NCBI GenBank assembly: GCA_963777325.1
Contig: CAVZQE010000007.1
Coordinates: forward strand, 7,863-71,862
Reading direction: 5' to 3'
DNA: 64,000 nucleotides
Source: JAFAXA01 sp963777325
Lineage (GTDB): Bacteria; Pseudomonadota; Alphaproteobacteria; Acetobacterales; Acetobacteraceae
The notes under the pieces were generated by a model that saw only the letters and a list, made by a program, of their open reading frames with translations, did no database searches and was not told the DNA's origin. Positions 1 to 9,983 of this stretch are shown piece after piece. Numbering within the stretch: position 1 is the first letter of the stretch; the number at the start of each line of letters is the position of its first letter. Both the position numbers and the translations under genes were made by a program.

Positions 1-1
1 C

Positions 2-3000
2 CACGAGACCCGGCTTGAAGGCAGCCGGCTCGGCGCGTTCCTCGAAGACGTGAAACCCGTCGTGCAGGCCGGCAACTCCGATACGGCGAGCCTCGACAAC
101 GTCTTCGAGCTGCTGGTGCATGCCGGCCGCGACGCGCCGATGGCCAAATCGATGCTCATTCCGGCGAGCATCGGCACCGACGCGACGATGCCGAAGGCGC
201 ATCGCGACATGTTCCTCTACTGCAACGCCATCATGGAGCCGTGGGACGGTCCGGCGGCGGTGGCCGCGACCGACGGGCGCTGGGTGATCGCGGGCCTCGA
301 CCGGAACGGCCTCAGGCCGCTGCGCTACACGGTGACCAGCACGAACCTGCTCGTCGTCGGCTCCGAGACCGGCATGGTGAAGCTCGACCTCGCCGATATC
401 GTCGAGCGCGGGCGCGTCGGGCCGGGACAGTCCGTCGGCGTCGATCTGCAAGAGGGCAAGTTCTACCGCGACCAGGATATCAAGGACATGCTGGCCGCAC
501 GCCGGCCGTTCGGCGCGTGGACGAAACGGATCACCCAGATCGACGGCTTCTTGAAGTCGGACGCCGCCGCGCCGGTTCTGTTCGATCGCGAGGAGGTGCG
601 CCGCCGCCAGCTAGCGGTCGGGTTCACGCTCGAAGATCTCGAAATGATCCTGCAACCGATGGTCGAGGAAGCGCAGGAGCCGACCGGCAGCATGGGCGAC
701 GACACGCCCGTTGCCGTGCTCTCGGAGAAGTACCGGGGCCTGCACCACTTCTTCCGCCAGGCCTTCGCGCAGGTGACGAACCCGCCAATCGATAGCCTGC
801 GCGAGACGCGGGTGATGACGCTCAAGACGCGGCTCGGCAATCTCGGCAACATCCTCGACGAAACCTCCGAGCAATGCGACTTGCTGCAGCTCGAAAGCCC
901 GGTGCTCTCGAACGCCGAGTTCCTGGCGATGCGGGCCTATATGGACAGCTCGGTCTTCACCGTCGACTGCACCTTCCCGGTCGCCGACGGAGCGCCCGGG
1001 TTGCGCGAGGCGCTCGACCGCGTCCGGCGCGAGGCCGAAGAGGCCGTGCGCGCCGGCTGCACGCATATCGTGCTGACGGACGAGAACCAGGGGCCGGAGC
1101 GCGCGCCGGTGCCGATGATCCTCGCGACCGCCGGCGTCCATACGCATCTGACGCGGCAGAGCCTGCGCACCTTCACGAGCCTCAATGTGCGCGCGGCCGA
1201 GTGCATGGATGTCCACTATTTCGCCGTCCTGATCGGCGTGGGCGCGACCACGGTGAACGCCTATCTCGCCCAGGAGACGATCGCCGACCGGCATCGCCGC
1301 GGGCTGTTCGGTGACGTTGCCCTGAAGGCGGCGGTCGAGAAATACAAAAAGGCGGTCAACAAGGGGCTGCTGAAGGTGATGTCCAAGATGGGCATCTCCG
1401 TCATCTCCTCCTATCGCGGCGCCTATGCGTTCGAGGTGATCGGCCTGTCGCGGGCGCTGGTCGCCGAGTTCTTTCCCGGCATGCAGTCGCGCATCTCCGG
1501 AATCGGCCTCTCCGGCATCGCGCGCAAGGTTCTGGAGCTGCACGACATCGCCTGGGGGTCGGACGCGGTGACCTTGCCGGTCGGCGGCATCTACAAGCTC
1601 CGCCGCCGGGGCGAGACGCACGGCTTCGAGGGGCAGCTGATCCATACCCTGCAATCCGCCGTCGCGACCGACAGCTACGCGACCTATCGCCGCTACGCGG
1701 ACGCGGTGCGGCGCATGCCGCCCGTGGCGCTGCGCGATCTGCTCGATTTCCGGCTCGACCTCTGCAGGCCGATCTCGGTGGACGAGGTCGAGAGCATCAC
1801 CGAAATCCGCAAGCGCCTGATCGCGCCCGGCATCTCGCTCGGCGCGCTCAGCCCCGAGGCGCACGAGACGCTGTCGATCGCGATGAACCGCATCGGCGCG
1901 CGCTCCGACAGCGGCGAGGGCGGCGAGGACCGCGAACGCTACACGCCGCGCCCGAACGGCGACAACCCGTCATCGGCGATCAAGCAGATCGCGTCGGGCC
2001 GGTTCGGCGTCACGGCCGAATACCTGAACAACTGCCGCGAGATCGAGATCAAGGTCGCGCAGGGGGCGAAGCCGGGCGAGGGGGGGCAGTTGCCCGGCTT
2101 CAAGGTTTCGGCGCTGATCGCCAGGCTCCGGCATTCAACGCCGGGCGTCATGCTCATCAGCCCGCCGCCGCACCACGACATCTACTCAATCGAGGATCTG
2201 GCGCAGCTCATCTACGACCTGAAGCAGATCAATCCGGACGCGACGGTCTGCGTCAAGCTCGTCGCGCGCTCCGGCATCGGCACGATCGCGGCGGGCGTCG
2301 CCAAGGCAAAGGCGGACGCGATCCTGGTCTCGGGCCATGTCGGCGGCACGGGCGCGAGCCCGCAAAGCTCGATCAAATACGCCGGCCTGCCGTGGGAGAT
2401 GGGGCTGTCGGAGGCGCATCAGGTGCTGATGCTGAACCGCTTGCGCCACCGGGTAACATTGCGCACCGATGGCGGCCTCAAGACCGGGCGGGACGTGGTA
2501 ATCGCGGCCATGCTCGGCGCGGAAGAGTTCGGCATCGGCACGACCAGCCTGATCGCCATGGGCTGCATCATGGTGCGGCAATGCCACTCCAATACCTGCC
2601 CGGTCGGCGTATGCACCCAGGACGAGAGGCTGCGCGAAAAATTCGAGGGTACGCCCGAGAAGGTCATCAATCTCTTCTCTTTCATCGCGGAAGACGTGCG
2701 TGGCATTCTGGCTTCGCTCGGCGTGCGCACGCTGGCCGAGGTGATCGGCCGAACGGACCTCTTGCAGCAGGTCAGCCGGGGATCGGAGATCCTGGACGAC
2801 CTCGATCTCAATCCGCTGCTCGCCCAGGCTGATCCCGGACCGCATGCGCGCTACTGCACGCTCACGGGCCGCAACGAGGTGCCCGAGACGCTGGACGCGC
2901 AGATGATCGAGGATGCCGGCCCGCTGTTCGAGCGGGGCGAGAAGATGCAACTCCAGTACACGATCCGGAACACGCATCGCGCCATCGGCACCAAGATCTC

Positions 3001-3704
3001 GTCCAGGATCACCCGCAAGTTCGGCATGACGGGTCTCGCCCCCGCGCATCTCACGGTGCGCCTCCGGGGGTCGGCCGGGCAGTCGCTCGGAGCCTTCGCG
3101 GTGCAGGGCCTCAAGCTCGAGGTCATGGGGGACGCGAACGACTATGTCGCCAAGGGGCTGTCCGGCGCGATGGTCGTCGTGCGTCCGCCGCCCTCGTCGG
3201 GGCTTGCCAGCAACGAGAACACGATCATCGGCAATACCTGCCTCTACGGCGCGACGGCGGGGACGCTGTTCGCGGCGGGGCAGGCGGGCGAGCGGTTCGC
3301 GGTCCGCAACTCGGGCGGCGTCGCGGTGGTCGAGGGCTGCGGCTCGAACGGCTGCGAGTACATGACCGGTGGCACGGTGGTCATCCTCGGCCAGATCGGC
3401 GACAATTTCGGCGCGGGCTTCACCGGCGGCGTGGCCTTCGTGTACGACCCGGACAATCTGTTCGCGCTCCGGGTCAATCCCGATACGCTGCTCTGGCAGC
3501 GCGTGGCGTCCTCGGTACTGGGAGCAGACGCTGAAGGATTTGGTGACGGCGCACGTGACGGAGACGTCGAGCCGCTACGCCGCGCGCCTGCTGCACGAGT
3601 GGGAGCGGACCCTGCCGCACTTCTGGCAGGTCGTGCCGCGCGATTACGTCAAATACCTCCCGATGCCTCTCGACGAGGCTCCCAGCAGGGCTCTCCGGGC
3701 CTGA
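2..3704 (+). CDS. gltB: Glutamate synthase large subunit (5' truncated by window, one frameshift)
   Basis: NADPH-dependent GOGAT alpha subunit: transfers the glutamine amide to 2-oxoglutarate in cytosolic ammonia assimilation. The frame is open from the first bases; the N-terminal part of the glutaminase domain, including the catalytic Cys, lies upstream of the window. Seen: the central domain, the FMN/synthase domain (GFKVSALIARLRHSTPG, then SGHVGGTGASP), the 3Fe-4S cysteine cluster (CIMVRQCHSNTCPVGVC) and the C-terminal beta-helix (GGVAVVEGCGSNGCEYMTGG). The frame breaks near 3511-3515: the expected ending (YWEQTLKDLVTAHV... to KYLPMPLDE) continues one frame over to a stop at 3702-3704. One extra base explains this, so an assembly error is as likely as a true mutation. 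The partner gltD is not in the window. Confidence 0.95.
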
Positions 3705-3719
3705 TCCTCGCGGCCGCTC

Positions 3720-3744
3720 GCGCCTCTCCGCACACGGGAGGCGC
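3720..3744 (+). terminator. Possible hairpin terminator after gltB
   Basis: A 7-bp inverted repeat, GCGCCTC (3720-3726) and GAGGCGC (3738-3744), lies between the gltB stop and fzlA. There is no T-run, so intrinsic termination is only possible, not shown. Confidence 0.3.
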
Positions 3745-3808
3745 AAGACGCGTGCTTCCGCTTCTCCGGAGGGGTGCAACTCGTCTGCCGATGCTATAGA
3801 CCGCGCCG

Positions 3809-4477
3809 ATGCGCTATCTCTACCACCTGCCGCTCTCCCCGTACGCCCGCAAGGTTCGCCTCGTTCTCTCGGAAAAGCGCCTGCCGTTCGAGCTGCGGCT
3901 CGAGAAGGTATGGGAACGGCGTCCCGAGTATCTGGAGCTGAACCCGGCCGGAACGGTGCCGACTCTGGTCGAGGAGAGCGGGCTGGTCGTGCCCGATTCG
4001 GGCGTGATTTGCGAATACCTGGAAGAAGCCTACCCGGACATCTCGCTGCTTGGCCGCACGCACGCCGAGCGGGTCGAGACGCGGCGGCTGGTCACCTGGT
4101 TCGATTGCAAGTTCTCCCACGAAGTCACGCGCAACCTGGTCGGCGAGAAGTTCATGAAGCGGCTGCTCGGCCGCGGCGAGCCGAACGCCGCGGCGCTCCG
4201 GGTCGGCTACGCCGCGATCAAGGATCACCTGCACTATATCGGCTGGCTCGCCGAGACGCGGCAGTGGCTGGCGGGCGCGCATCTCTCGCTTGCCGACTTC
4301 GCCGCCGCCGCGCATCTCTCGAGCCTCGATTTCGCGGGCGACGTGGATTGGACCGTCTCGCCGCCCGCGCGGGAGTGGTATGCCCGCATGAAGTCGCGGC
4401 CGTGCTTTCGCGGCGTGCTGGCCGATCGCATCCCCGGCGTCACGCCCCCCGAGCACTACGCGGATCTCGATTTCTGA
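3809..4477 (+). CDS. fzlA: GST-fold cell-division protein FzlA-like
   Basis: A 222-residue glutathione S-transferase-fold protein. It has an N-terminal thioredoxin-like half (MRYLYHLPLSPYARKVRLVL, then NPAGTVPTLVEE) and a helical C-terminal half. The ending (WYARMKSRPCFRGVLADR, then HYADLDF) and the motif YIGWLAETRQWLAGAHLSLAD are as I recall them from alphaproteobacterial FzlA, which binds FtsZ and is needed for constriction in Caulobacter. Enzymatic GST activity is not expected for that group. Assignment to FzlA rather than a generic GST rests on remembered family features. Divergence from neighbours is not evident; it stands alone between gltB and the rpmH promoter. Confidence 0.8.
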   Translation: MRYLYHLPLSPYARKVRLVLSEKRLPFELRLEKVWERRPEYLELNPAGTVPTLVEESGLVVPDSGVICEYLEEAYPDISLLGRTHAERVETRRLVTWFDCKFSHEVTRNLVGEKFMKRLLGRGEPNAAALRVGYAAIKDHLHYIGWLAETRQWLAGAHLSLADFAAAAHLSSLDFAGDVDWTVSPPAREWYARMKSRPCFRGVLADRIPGVTPPEHYADLDF

Positions 4478-4513
4478 GCGCCGGACGCGGTCTCCCGCTG
4501 CGCTGCGGCTGCA

Positions 4514-4542
4514 TTGACGGGGGCGGGGCGTCCGCCTATAAG
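4514..4542 (+). promoter_or_regulatory. Sigma-70-type promoter for rpmH operon
   Basis: TTGACG at 4514-4519 and TATAAG at 4537-4542, separated by exactly 17 bp, about 100 bp before the rpmH start. This is close to the sigma-70 consensus and well placed to drive rpmH through argB. Confidence 0.75.
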
Positions 4543-4640
4543 CCGCCGCCTGCGGACGAATGGCGGACAGCGCTTGCCCATGCCGCGCGTTCAGCCTGCA
4601 CGCGGTACCGACCCGCGATCATGTTCATCGGAGAGAAGCC

Positions 4641-4775
4641 GTGAAGCGCACCTATCAGCCGTCCAAGCTCGTCCGCAAGCGCCGGCACGGTTTCCGCGCG
4701 CGCATGGCGACGGTCGGCGGCCGCAAGGTGCTGGCCAACCGCCGCGCGAAGGGCCGCAAGCGCCTGTCGGCCTGA
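4641..4775 (+). CDS. rpmH: 50S ribosomal protein L34
   Basis: A 44-residue basic protein, MKRTYQPSKLVRKRRHGFRA to KGRKRLSA, with the invariant L34 pattern and length. The start is GTG at 4641 with GGAGAG just upstream; longer in-frame starts would add a non-conserved leader. It is the first gene of the rpmH-rnpA-yidD-yidC cluster found next to the origin or in conserved blocks in many bacteria. It is a structural component of the large ribosomal subunit. Confidence 0.97.
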   Translation: MKRTYQPSKLVRKRRHGFRARMATVGGRKVLANRRAKGRKRLSA

Positions 4776-4796
4776 GCACGGCGACGGATCGGCAGC

Positions 4797-5141
4797 ATGG
4801 TGGAACCCGCGCCGCAGCGCCTGAAGCGCCGGGCGGAATTTCTGCGGGTCGCGTCGGGGGGCCGTCGCGCGCCCATGCCCGGTCTGGTTCTCCAGGCTCT
4901 GTTCCGGGGCGACGACACGCCAGCCCGGCTCGGCTTCACGGTGACCAAGAAGGTCGGCAACGCGGTCGTGCGCAACCGTACCCGCCGGCGCTTGCGCGAG
5001 GCCGCGCGGCTCGTGCTCCGGGAGGAGCCCCCGCGCGGGGTCGATCTTGTGCTGATCGGGCGGGACGGCACGCGCCGCCGGCCTTTCGCGGCGTTGATGG
5101 GCGACCTGCGGCGAGCGCTCGCCAAGATCGGGCGGTCGTGA
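4797..5141 (+). CDS. rnpA: Ribonuclease P protein component
   Basis: A 114-residue basic protein that binds the RNase P RNA and assists 5' maturation of tRNA precursors. The family signature is clear: LGFTVTKKVGNAVVRNRTRRRLREAAR (about residues 43-69), the conserved RNR region. The N-terminus (LKRRAEFLRVA) fits the RnpA beta-strand. It lies 21 bp after rpmH, and its TGA overlaps the GTG start of yidD, indicating an operon with translational coupling. Confidence 0.95.
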   Translation: MVEPAPQRLKRRAEFLRVASGGRRAPMPGLVLQALFRGDDTPARLGFTVTKKVGNAVVRNRTRRRLREAARLVLREEPPRGVDLVLIGRDGTRRRPFAALMGDLRRALAKIGRS

Positions 5142-5380
5142 GCCCGGCCGCCGCGCTGGCCGTGGGGGCGGTTCGCGCCTACCAGTGGACCCTGGGGCCG
5201 ATGCTCGGCGGTCAGTGCCGGTTCTATCCGAGTTGCAGCGCCTACGCGATCGAAGCCTTGCGTCTGCATGGCGCGGGTCGCGGCTCGGTGCTCGCAGCGG
5301 GGCGGGTGTTGCGCTGCAATCCGTGGTGCGAGGGCGGCGTCGATCTGGTGCCGGACGTAGGCAGTCGATCGGCCGGGTAG
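5138..5380 (+). CDS. yidD: Membrane protein insertion efficiency factor YidD
   Basis: An 80-residue YidD (DUF37) protein that assists YidC-mediated membrane insertion. Diagnostic residues are visible: AYQWTLGPMLGGQCRFYPSCSAYAIEAL, then RVLRCNPWCEGGVDLVP, with the conserved cysteines of CRFYPSCS and CNPWC. The GTG start overlaps the rnpA stop (GTGA at 5138-5141). It sits immediately before yidC, as in most proteobacteria. An amphipathic N-terminal helix probably associates with the inner membrane. Confidence 0.95.
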   Translation: MSPAAALAVGAVRAYQWTLGPMLGGQCRFYPSCSAYAIEALRLHGAGRGSVLAAGRVLRCNPWCEGGVDLVPDVGSRSAG

Positions 5381-5396
5381 GCCAGACGGGGTATTG

Positions 5397-7160
5397 ATGG
5401 ACCAAAGACGGCTGTTTCTCGCGATCGCGATCTCGCTCGCGATCCTTCTCGGCTTTCAGTTCCTGGTGAAGCCGCATCTGCCGCAGCAAGCGGTCCAGCA
5501 CACGGCGGCGACGCAACCGGAAGCCAAGCGGGCCACCGCGACGCCGCTCGAGGGCGCGCCCGGGCAAGGCGTCGCGCCCGTGCGGCAGGCGCCCGTGCCG
5601 AAGGAGGTGCCGCGCCTCCGGATCGCGGCCCCAAAGGTGCAGGGCTCGATCAGCCTGCTCGGGGCGCGCATCGACGATCTCGTGCTGGTGGACTATCGCG
5701 AGACGCTCGCGCCCAACTCGCCGCTGGTGCGGCTGCTGGAGCCGCGCTCGGAGGCGAAGCCCTACTACGTGCAGTACGGCTGGTCCGCCTCCGACCCGAA
5801 GATCCGCGTGCCGGACAACGACACGGTCTGGACGGCATCGGCCGACACGCTCGGCGCGGGCAAGCCCGTCACGCTCACCTGGAACAACGACGCCGGCCTC
5901 ACCTTCGAACTGCTGCTCTCGATCGACGACGACTACATGTTCGCGGTCGAGCAGCGGGTGCGGAACGACACTGGCGCCCCCGTCAGCCTCACCCCCTGGG
6001 CGCGTATCCGCCGCGACTACAAGCCCGAGGTGTCGGGCTACTACATCCTGTTCGAGGGCCTGCTCGGCGTCGTGGACGGCACCTTGCAGGAAACGACCTA
6101 CGCCAAGGCGGCGAGCGAAGGCGAAAAGCGCAACGGCCTCGCCTTCGACGCCACGGGCACGGGCGGCTGGGCCGGCATCACGGATAAGTACTGGCTCACC
6201 AGCCTGATCCCGGATCAGGCGGTCACCTCCACGGTCGAGTTCCGCCATATCGAGGACGCGGCGCCCGACGCCGCCGGCAACCGCGACCACTACCAGGTCG
6301 ACTACGCGGCGCATGAGCCGCAGGCGGTGCCGGCCGGGTCGTCGGCGAGCATGACCTCGCACCTGTTCGCGGGCGCCAAGGTGGTGAGCCTGCTCGACCA
6401 GTACGAGCGGCAGTACCACATCCCGAATTTCGACAAGGCCGTCGATTTCGGCTGGTTCTACTTTCTCACCAAGCCGATCTTCTACGCGCTCGACTGGCTG
6501 AACGCAGTGCTCGGCAATTTCGGCTTGGCCATCATGGCGTTCACGGTGTTCGTCAAGCTGCTGTTCTTTCCGCTCGCCAACTACTCCTACCGCTCGATGA
6601 GCCGCATGAAGCTGCTCGGGCCAAAGATGCAGAGCCTGCGCGAGAAGTACAAGGATGATCCGCAGCGCGTCCAACAGGAGATGATGGGGCTGTACAAGGC
6701 CGAAAAGATCAATCCGGCCAGCGGCTGCCTGCCGATGCTCGTGCAGATCCCGGTGTTCTTCTCGCTGTACAAGGTGATCTTCGTCACGATCGAGATGCGG
6801 CAGGCGCCGTTCTTCGGCTGGATTCACGATCTCTCGCAAATTGATCCGACCAACGTGTTCAACCTGTTCGGGCTGCTCCCGTTCGATCCGACAGTCATCT
6901 CTCCGATGCTGCATCTCGGCGTGTGGCCGCTCATCATGGGCTGCACCATGTTCTTTCAGCAGAAGCTCAACCCGCCGCCGCCCGATCCCATGCAGGCCAA
7001 GCTGTTTCAGTTCATGCCGGTGATCTTCACTTTCATGCTGGCGCGCTTCCCGGCCGGGCTCGTCATCTACTGGAGCTGGAACAACACGCTCTCGATCATC
7101 CAGCAGTGGCTGATCCAGCGGCGGACCAAGCTGCCGCGGCCGAACCTGGCAAGGACGTGA
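5397..7160 (+). CDS. yidC: Membrane protein insertase YidC
   Basis: A 587-residue inner-membrane insertase and Sec-linked chaperone (Oxa1 family). It has an N-terminal membrane anchor (about residues 6-24), a Pro/Ala-rich linker, a large periplasmic beta domain (about 75-330), and the C-terminal five-helix Oxa1 core (about 360-575) with the conserved cytoplasmic loop. The ATG at 5397 is preferred over the TTG one codon upstream. The length is typical of Gram-negative YidC. Its TGA overlaps the GTG of engB. Confidence 0.97.
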   Translation: MDQRRLFLAIAISLAILLGFQFLVKPHLPQQAVQHTAATQPEAKRATATPLEGAPGQGVAPVRQAPVPKEVPRLRIAAPKVQGSISLLGARIDDLVLVDYRETLAPNSPLVRLLEPRSEAKPYYVQYGWSASDPKIRVPDNDTVWTASADTLGAGKPVTLTWNNDAGLTFELLLSIDDDYMFAVEQRVRNDTGAPVSLTPWARIRRDYKPEVSGYYILFEGLLGVVDGTLQETTYAKAASEGEKRNGLAFDATGTGGWAGITDKYWLTSLIPDQAVTSTVEFRHIEDAAPDAAGNRDHYQVDYAAHEPQAVPAGSSASMTSHLFAGAKVVSLLDQYERQYHIPNFDKAVDFGWFYFLTKPIFYALDWLNAVLGNFGLAIMAFTVFVKLLFFPLANYSYRSMSRMKLLGPKMQSLREKYKDDPQRVQQEMMGLYKAEKINPASGCLPMLVQIPVFFSLYKVIFVTIEMRQAPFFGWIHDLSQIDPTNVFNLFGLLPFDPTVISPMLHLGVWPLIMGCTMFFQQKLNPPPPDPMQAKLFQFMPVIFTFMLARFPAGLVIYWSWNNTLSIIQQWLIQRRTKLPRPNLART

Positions 7161-7798
7161 CGGAGGACGAACAGGCGTCCGCCCTCGAAGCGGGGCGGAA
7201 GCTGTTCGCCTCGGGCTGTGTGTTCTTCTTCGGCGCGCAGAGCATCGACCAGGTTCCGCCCACCGGAACGCCGGAGATCGCGTTCGCGGGCCGCTCCAAT
7301 GTCGGCAAGTCCTCGCTGGTCAACGCGCTGACCGGGCGGCGTTCGCTGGCGCGGTCCTCGGGCCAGCCGGGCCGGACCCGCCAGCTCAACTTCTTCGATC
7401 TCGGCGAGGGACGCCTCACGCTCGTCGATATGCCGGGCTACGGCTACGCCCAGGCGCCGAAATCGGTGAAGGCCGACTGGCAGGGCATGATGTTCGGGTA
7501 CCTGCGCGGCCGCCCGACCTTGCGCCGGGTGGTGCTGCTCCTCGACTCGCGGATCGAGGTCAAGGCCGCCGACCGGGCAGCGATGGAGTTGCTGGACCAG
7601 GCGGCCGTCACCTTCCAGCTCGTGCTGACCAAGGCGGACGGCGTCACCGCGGCCGAGCTGGCGGCGAAGCAGGCGGAGGTGGAGGCGCTTGCCCGCGCGC
7701 ACCCGGCCGCCTATCCGGAGGTGATCGCGACCAGCGCCGAAACCGGTCTCGGCATCGCCGAACTGCGCGCAACGGTGGCGGCGCTGGCCCGGCCTTGA
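7157..7798 (+). CDS. engB: Ribosome-biogenesis GTPase EngB (YsxC/YihA)
   Basis: A 213-residue TRAFAC GTPase needed for large-subunit assembly. Motifs: G1 GRSNVGKS (about 45-52), G2 region SSGQPGRTRQLNFF, G3 DMPGYGYA, G4 TKAD, and a C-terminal ATSAETGLGI G5 loop. The GTG start at 7157 overlaps the yidC stop, which implies coupled translation; the longer open frame upstream is merely open inside yidC. argB follows 56 bp later. Confidence 0.95.
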   Translation: MTEDEQASALEAGRKLFASGCVFFFGAQSIDQVPPTGTPEIAFAGRSNVGKSSLVNALTGRRSLARSSGQPGRTRQLNFFDLGEGRLTLVDMPGYGYAQAPKSVKADWQGMMFGYLRGRPTLRRVVLLLDSRIEVKAADRAAMELLDQAAVTFQLVLTKADGVTAAELAAKQAEVEALARAHPAAYPEVIATSAETGLGIAELRATVAALARP

Positions 7799-7854
7799 CG
7801 TCTCAACCCAACCCTCCCCGAGCGGGACGGACCAGACCCAAAGGGGCGCCAGCC

Positions 7855-8763
7855 ATGTCACAGACCCGGATGCCGCCGCATATCGAGGCCGCGGCGGAAC
7901 AGGCGCGCACGCTTGCCCACGCATTGCCGTTCATGCGCCGCTACGCGGGCGCGACCATCGTCGTGAAGTATGGCGGCCACGCGATGGGCGAGGAGAAGCT
8001 GGCGGCGCGGTTCGGCGCGGACATCGCGCTGCTCAAGCAGGTCGGCATGAACCCCGTCGTCGTGCATGGCGGCGGCCCGCAGATCAACGCGATGCTGAAG
8101 CGGCTTGGCATCAAGTCGAGCTTCGTCGAGGGCTTGCGCGTCACCGACGAACAGATGGTGGAAGTCGTCGAGATGGTTCTCGCCGGCACCGTCAACAAGC
8201 ACGTGGCGGGGCTCATCAACCGCGCGGGGGCGCTCGCGGTCGGCATCTGCGGCAAGGATGGCGGCCTGATCCGCGCCCGCAAGCTGACGCGCAGCGTGCG
8301 CGATCCGGAGAGCCACATCGAACGCGAGCTGGATTTGGGCTTCGTCGGCGAGCCCGAGCACATCGACGTGCGCGTCATCCACGCGCTCACGGGGGCGGGG
8401 CTGATCCCGGTGATCGCGCCCGTCGGCGTGGGCGCGGACGGACAGACCTACAACATCAACGCGGACACGGTGGCCGGCGCGATTGCCGGCGCGCTCGGCG
8501 CGACAAGGCTGCTAATGCTGACCGACGTCGAGGGCGTGCTCGACACGGACAAGAAGCTGATCCCGATCATGACCGTCGCGGATGTCGAGCGCGGCATCGC
8601 GGAGGGCGTGATCAGGGACGGGATGATCCCGAAAGTCGAAACCTGCGTCGCCGCCGTGCAGGGCGGGGTCAAGGGCGCGGTGATCCTCGACGGCCGGCTC
8701 ACCCATGCCTGCCTGCTCGAGCTCTTCACCGAGCACGGCATCGGCACGCTGATCCGCGCCTGA
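7855..8763 (+). CDS. argB: Acetylglutamate kinase
   Basis: Phosphorylates N-acetylglutamate, the second step of arginine synthesis. The 302-residue length is normal. Amino-acid-kinase motifs: VVKYGGHAM near the N-terminus, NPVVVHGGGPQIN (phosphate and substrate loop), YNINADTVAGAIAGAL and LMLTDVEGV. An N-terminal helix (MPPHIEAAAEQARTLAHALP) of the type seen in arginine-inhibited hexameric ArgB suggests feedback regulation (inference). ATG at 7855 is chosen because it precedes that helix; the open frame extends 20 codons further upstream. It is the last gene of the rpmH operon. Confidence 0.96.
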   Translation: MSQTRMPPHIEAAAEQARTLAHALPFMRRYAGATIVVKYGGHAMGEEKLAARFGADIALLKQVGMNPVVVHGGGPQINAMLKRLGIKSSFVEGLRVTDEQMVEVVEMVLAGTVNKHVAGLINRAGALAVGICGKDGGLIRARKLTRSVRDPESHIERELDLGFVGEPEHIDVRVIHALTGAGLIPVIAPVGVGADGQTYNINADTVAGAIAGALGATRLLMLTDVEGVLDTDKKLIPIMTVADVERGIAEGVIRDGMIPKVETCVAAVQGGVKGAVILDGRLTHACLLELFTEHGIGTLIRA

Positions 8764-8788
8764 TGCGAACTGCCCCCAACGTGGCCGG

Positions 8789-9604
8789 TCACGCCGGACA
8801 GTCGCGGCGGGCTTCCGGCACGGTGAACGCCTCGCGGAAGCGACGGAGCGCCAGTTCGTCGTCGGCCGAGGGCCAGGCTTCGAGGCCGACCGTGCCGGTG
8901 TAGCCGAGTGCCTTGAGCGCACGGGCAATCGCCGGATAGTTGATCTCCCCGGTCCCCGGCTCGCAGCGGCCGGGCACGTCGGCGACCTGAACCTCGCCGA
9001 TGAAGGGCGCCGCCCGCCGCAGCAGCGCGATCAGGTTCCCCTCGCCGATCTGCGCGTGATAGAGATCGAGCATCAGCCGCAGTTCCGGCCGGTCCACGGC
9101 CTTGACCAGAGCGAGGGTGTCCTCGGCTTTCGCGAACGGCACGCCCGGGTGATCGACCGCCGTGTTGAGGTTCTCGATCACGAAGGTCACGCCGTGCCGC
9201 CTGCCGAGATCCGCGATGCGGGTCAGCGTGCGCTGCGCGCGCATCCACATGTCTCCAGTCACGCGGGGGGCGGCCCTGACCGGCAGACCCCGTTCGTCCA
9301 GTCCGGTTCCGTGCAGGTTCAGGTGCGGGATGCCGAGCGTGTGCGCGACCGGAATGGACAGCGCGGCCGTGCGCAGGAGGTCGTCGGCGCCCTCGTCGTC
9401 GGCCAGCGTGCCGGTGATGTAGCCCGTCATGGACGAGAAGGTGGCGCCCGTCGCTTTGAGGGCGGCGAGGTCATGGCGGGTCCAGTCCCAGATCTCGACC
9501 TGAAAGCCCAGCGCGTCGATGCGCCTGACCCGCTCGGCCATCGGCAGGTCGCGGAACACCATCTCGGCGCAGACCGCGAGAGTGAAGGGGGCGGTTTCGG
9601 ACAT
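8789..9604 (-). CDS. Hydroxypyruvate isomerase-like TIM-barrel protein
   Basis: A 271-residue xylose-isomerase-like TIM barrel (AP-endonuclease 2 superfamily), convergent with argB. Seen: an N-terminal strand (FTLAVCAEMVFRDLPMAERV), then VFVIENLN-type metal ligands (FVIENLNTAVDHPG), LMLDLYHAQIGEGN, and GEVQVADVPGRCEPGTGEINYP near the C-terminus. These match the Hyi family, which interconverts hydroxypyruvate and tartronate semialdehyde. The substrate cannot be fixed from sequence, and related sugar-phosphate epimerases are possible. ATG at 9604 has an upstream GGAG. No glyoxylate-pathway genes are adjacent. Confidence 0.8.
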   Translation of the reverse strand: MSETAPFTLAVCAEMVFRDLPMAERVRRIDALGFQVEIWDWTRHDLAALKATGATFSSMTGYITGTLADDEGADDLLRTAALSIPVAHTLGIPHLNLHGTGLDERGLPVRAAPRVTGDMWMRAQRTLTRIADLGRRHGVTFVIENLNTAVDHPGVPFAKAEDTLALVKAVDRPELRLMLDLYHAQIGEGNLIALLRRAAPFIGEVQVADVPGRCEPGTGEINYPAIARALKALGYTGTVGLEAWPSADDELALRRFREAFTVPEARRDCPA

Positions 9605-9794
9605 GATCCATCTCCGGGGTGCGCGCGAACGGCTCCGGGTGACCGGCAGCGGTAGGACATTGTCGCACGCTTTGGGCACGCCAGGGCGTAGCTCGTCACG
9701 GAGCTGCCGTTCCACCGGAGGGGACCGCGCGGCGAACCGCGTCTGGCCGCTCGCGTTTCACCCCCGAGGCCGATCCCGGCCTTTGGAGGCGTGC

Positions 9795-9983
9795 ATGGCA
9801 AACAGTTCGACCAGGACGACAGGCAACGACCCTGTCGAGGGCGTCGATCCCGGCGGTACCCGGCCAACCCGTCCAGGACATCCCGGCAAGGACGGCGCCC
9901 CGGCGACGGAGCAGAAGGTCGAGAGCGGCGACCGCAACCCGCGCACGAGCGAGACGGACGGCCCGACCGCGCCGCGTCCGTGA
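9795..9983 (+). CDS. Small hydrophilic hypothetical protein
   Basis: A 62-residue polar protein (MANSSTRTTGNDPVEGVDPG and on), rich in Gly, Pro, Thr, Asp and charged residues, with no membrane segment or recognised domain. It probably is intrinsically disordered. TTGGAGG lies a few bases before ATG 9795, which supports translation. Its stop falls exactly where the left copy of the decayed repeat (9975 onward) begins. Function unknown. Confidence 0.5.
   Translation: MANSSTRTTGNDPVEGVDPGGTRPTRPGHPGKDGAPATEQKVESGDRNPRTSETDGPTAPRP

Noticed and set aside
4536..6914. 792-codon minus-strand frame opposite rpmH to yidC
   Set aside because: Antisense to four well-recognised genes; repetitive Arg/Asp/Val product.
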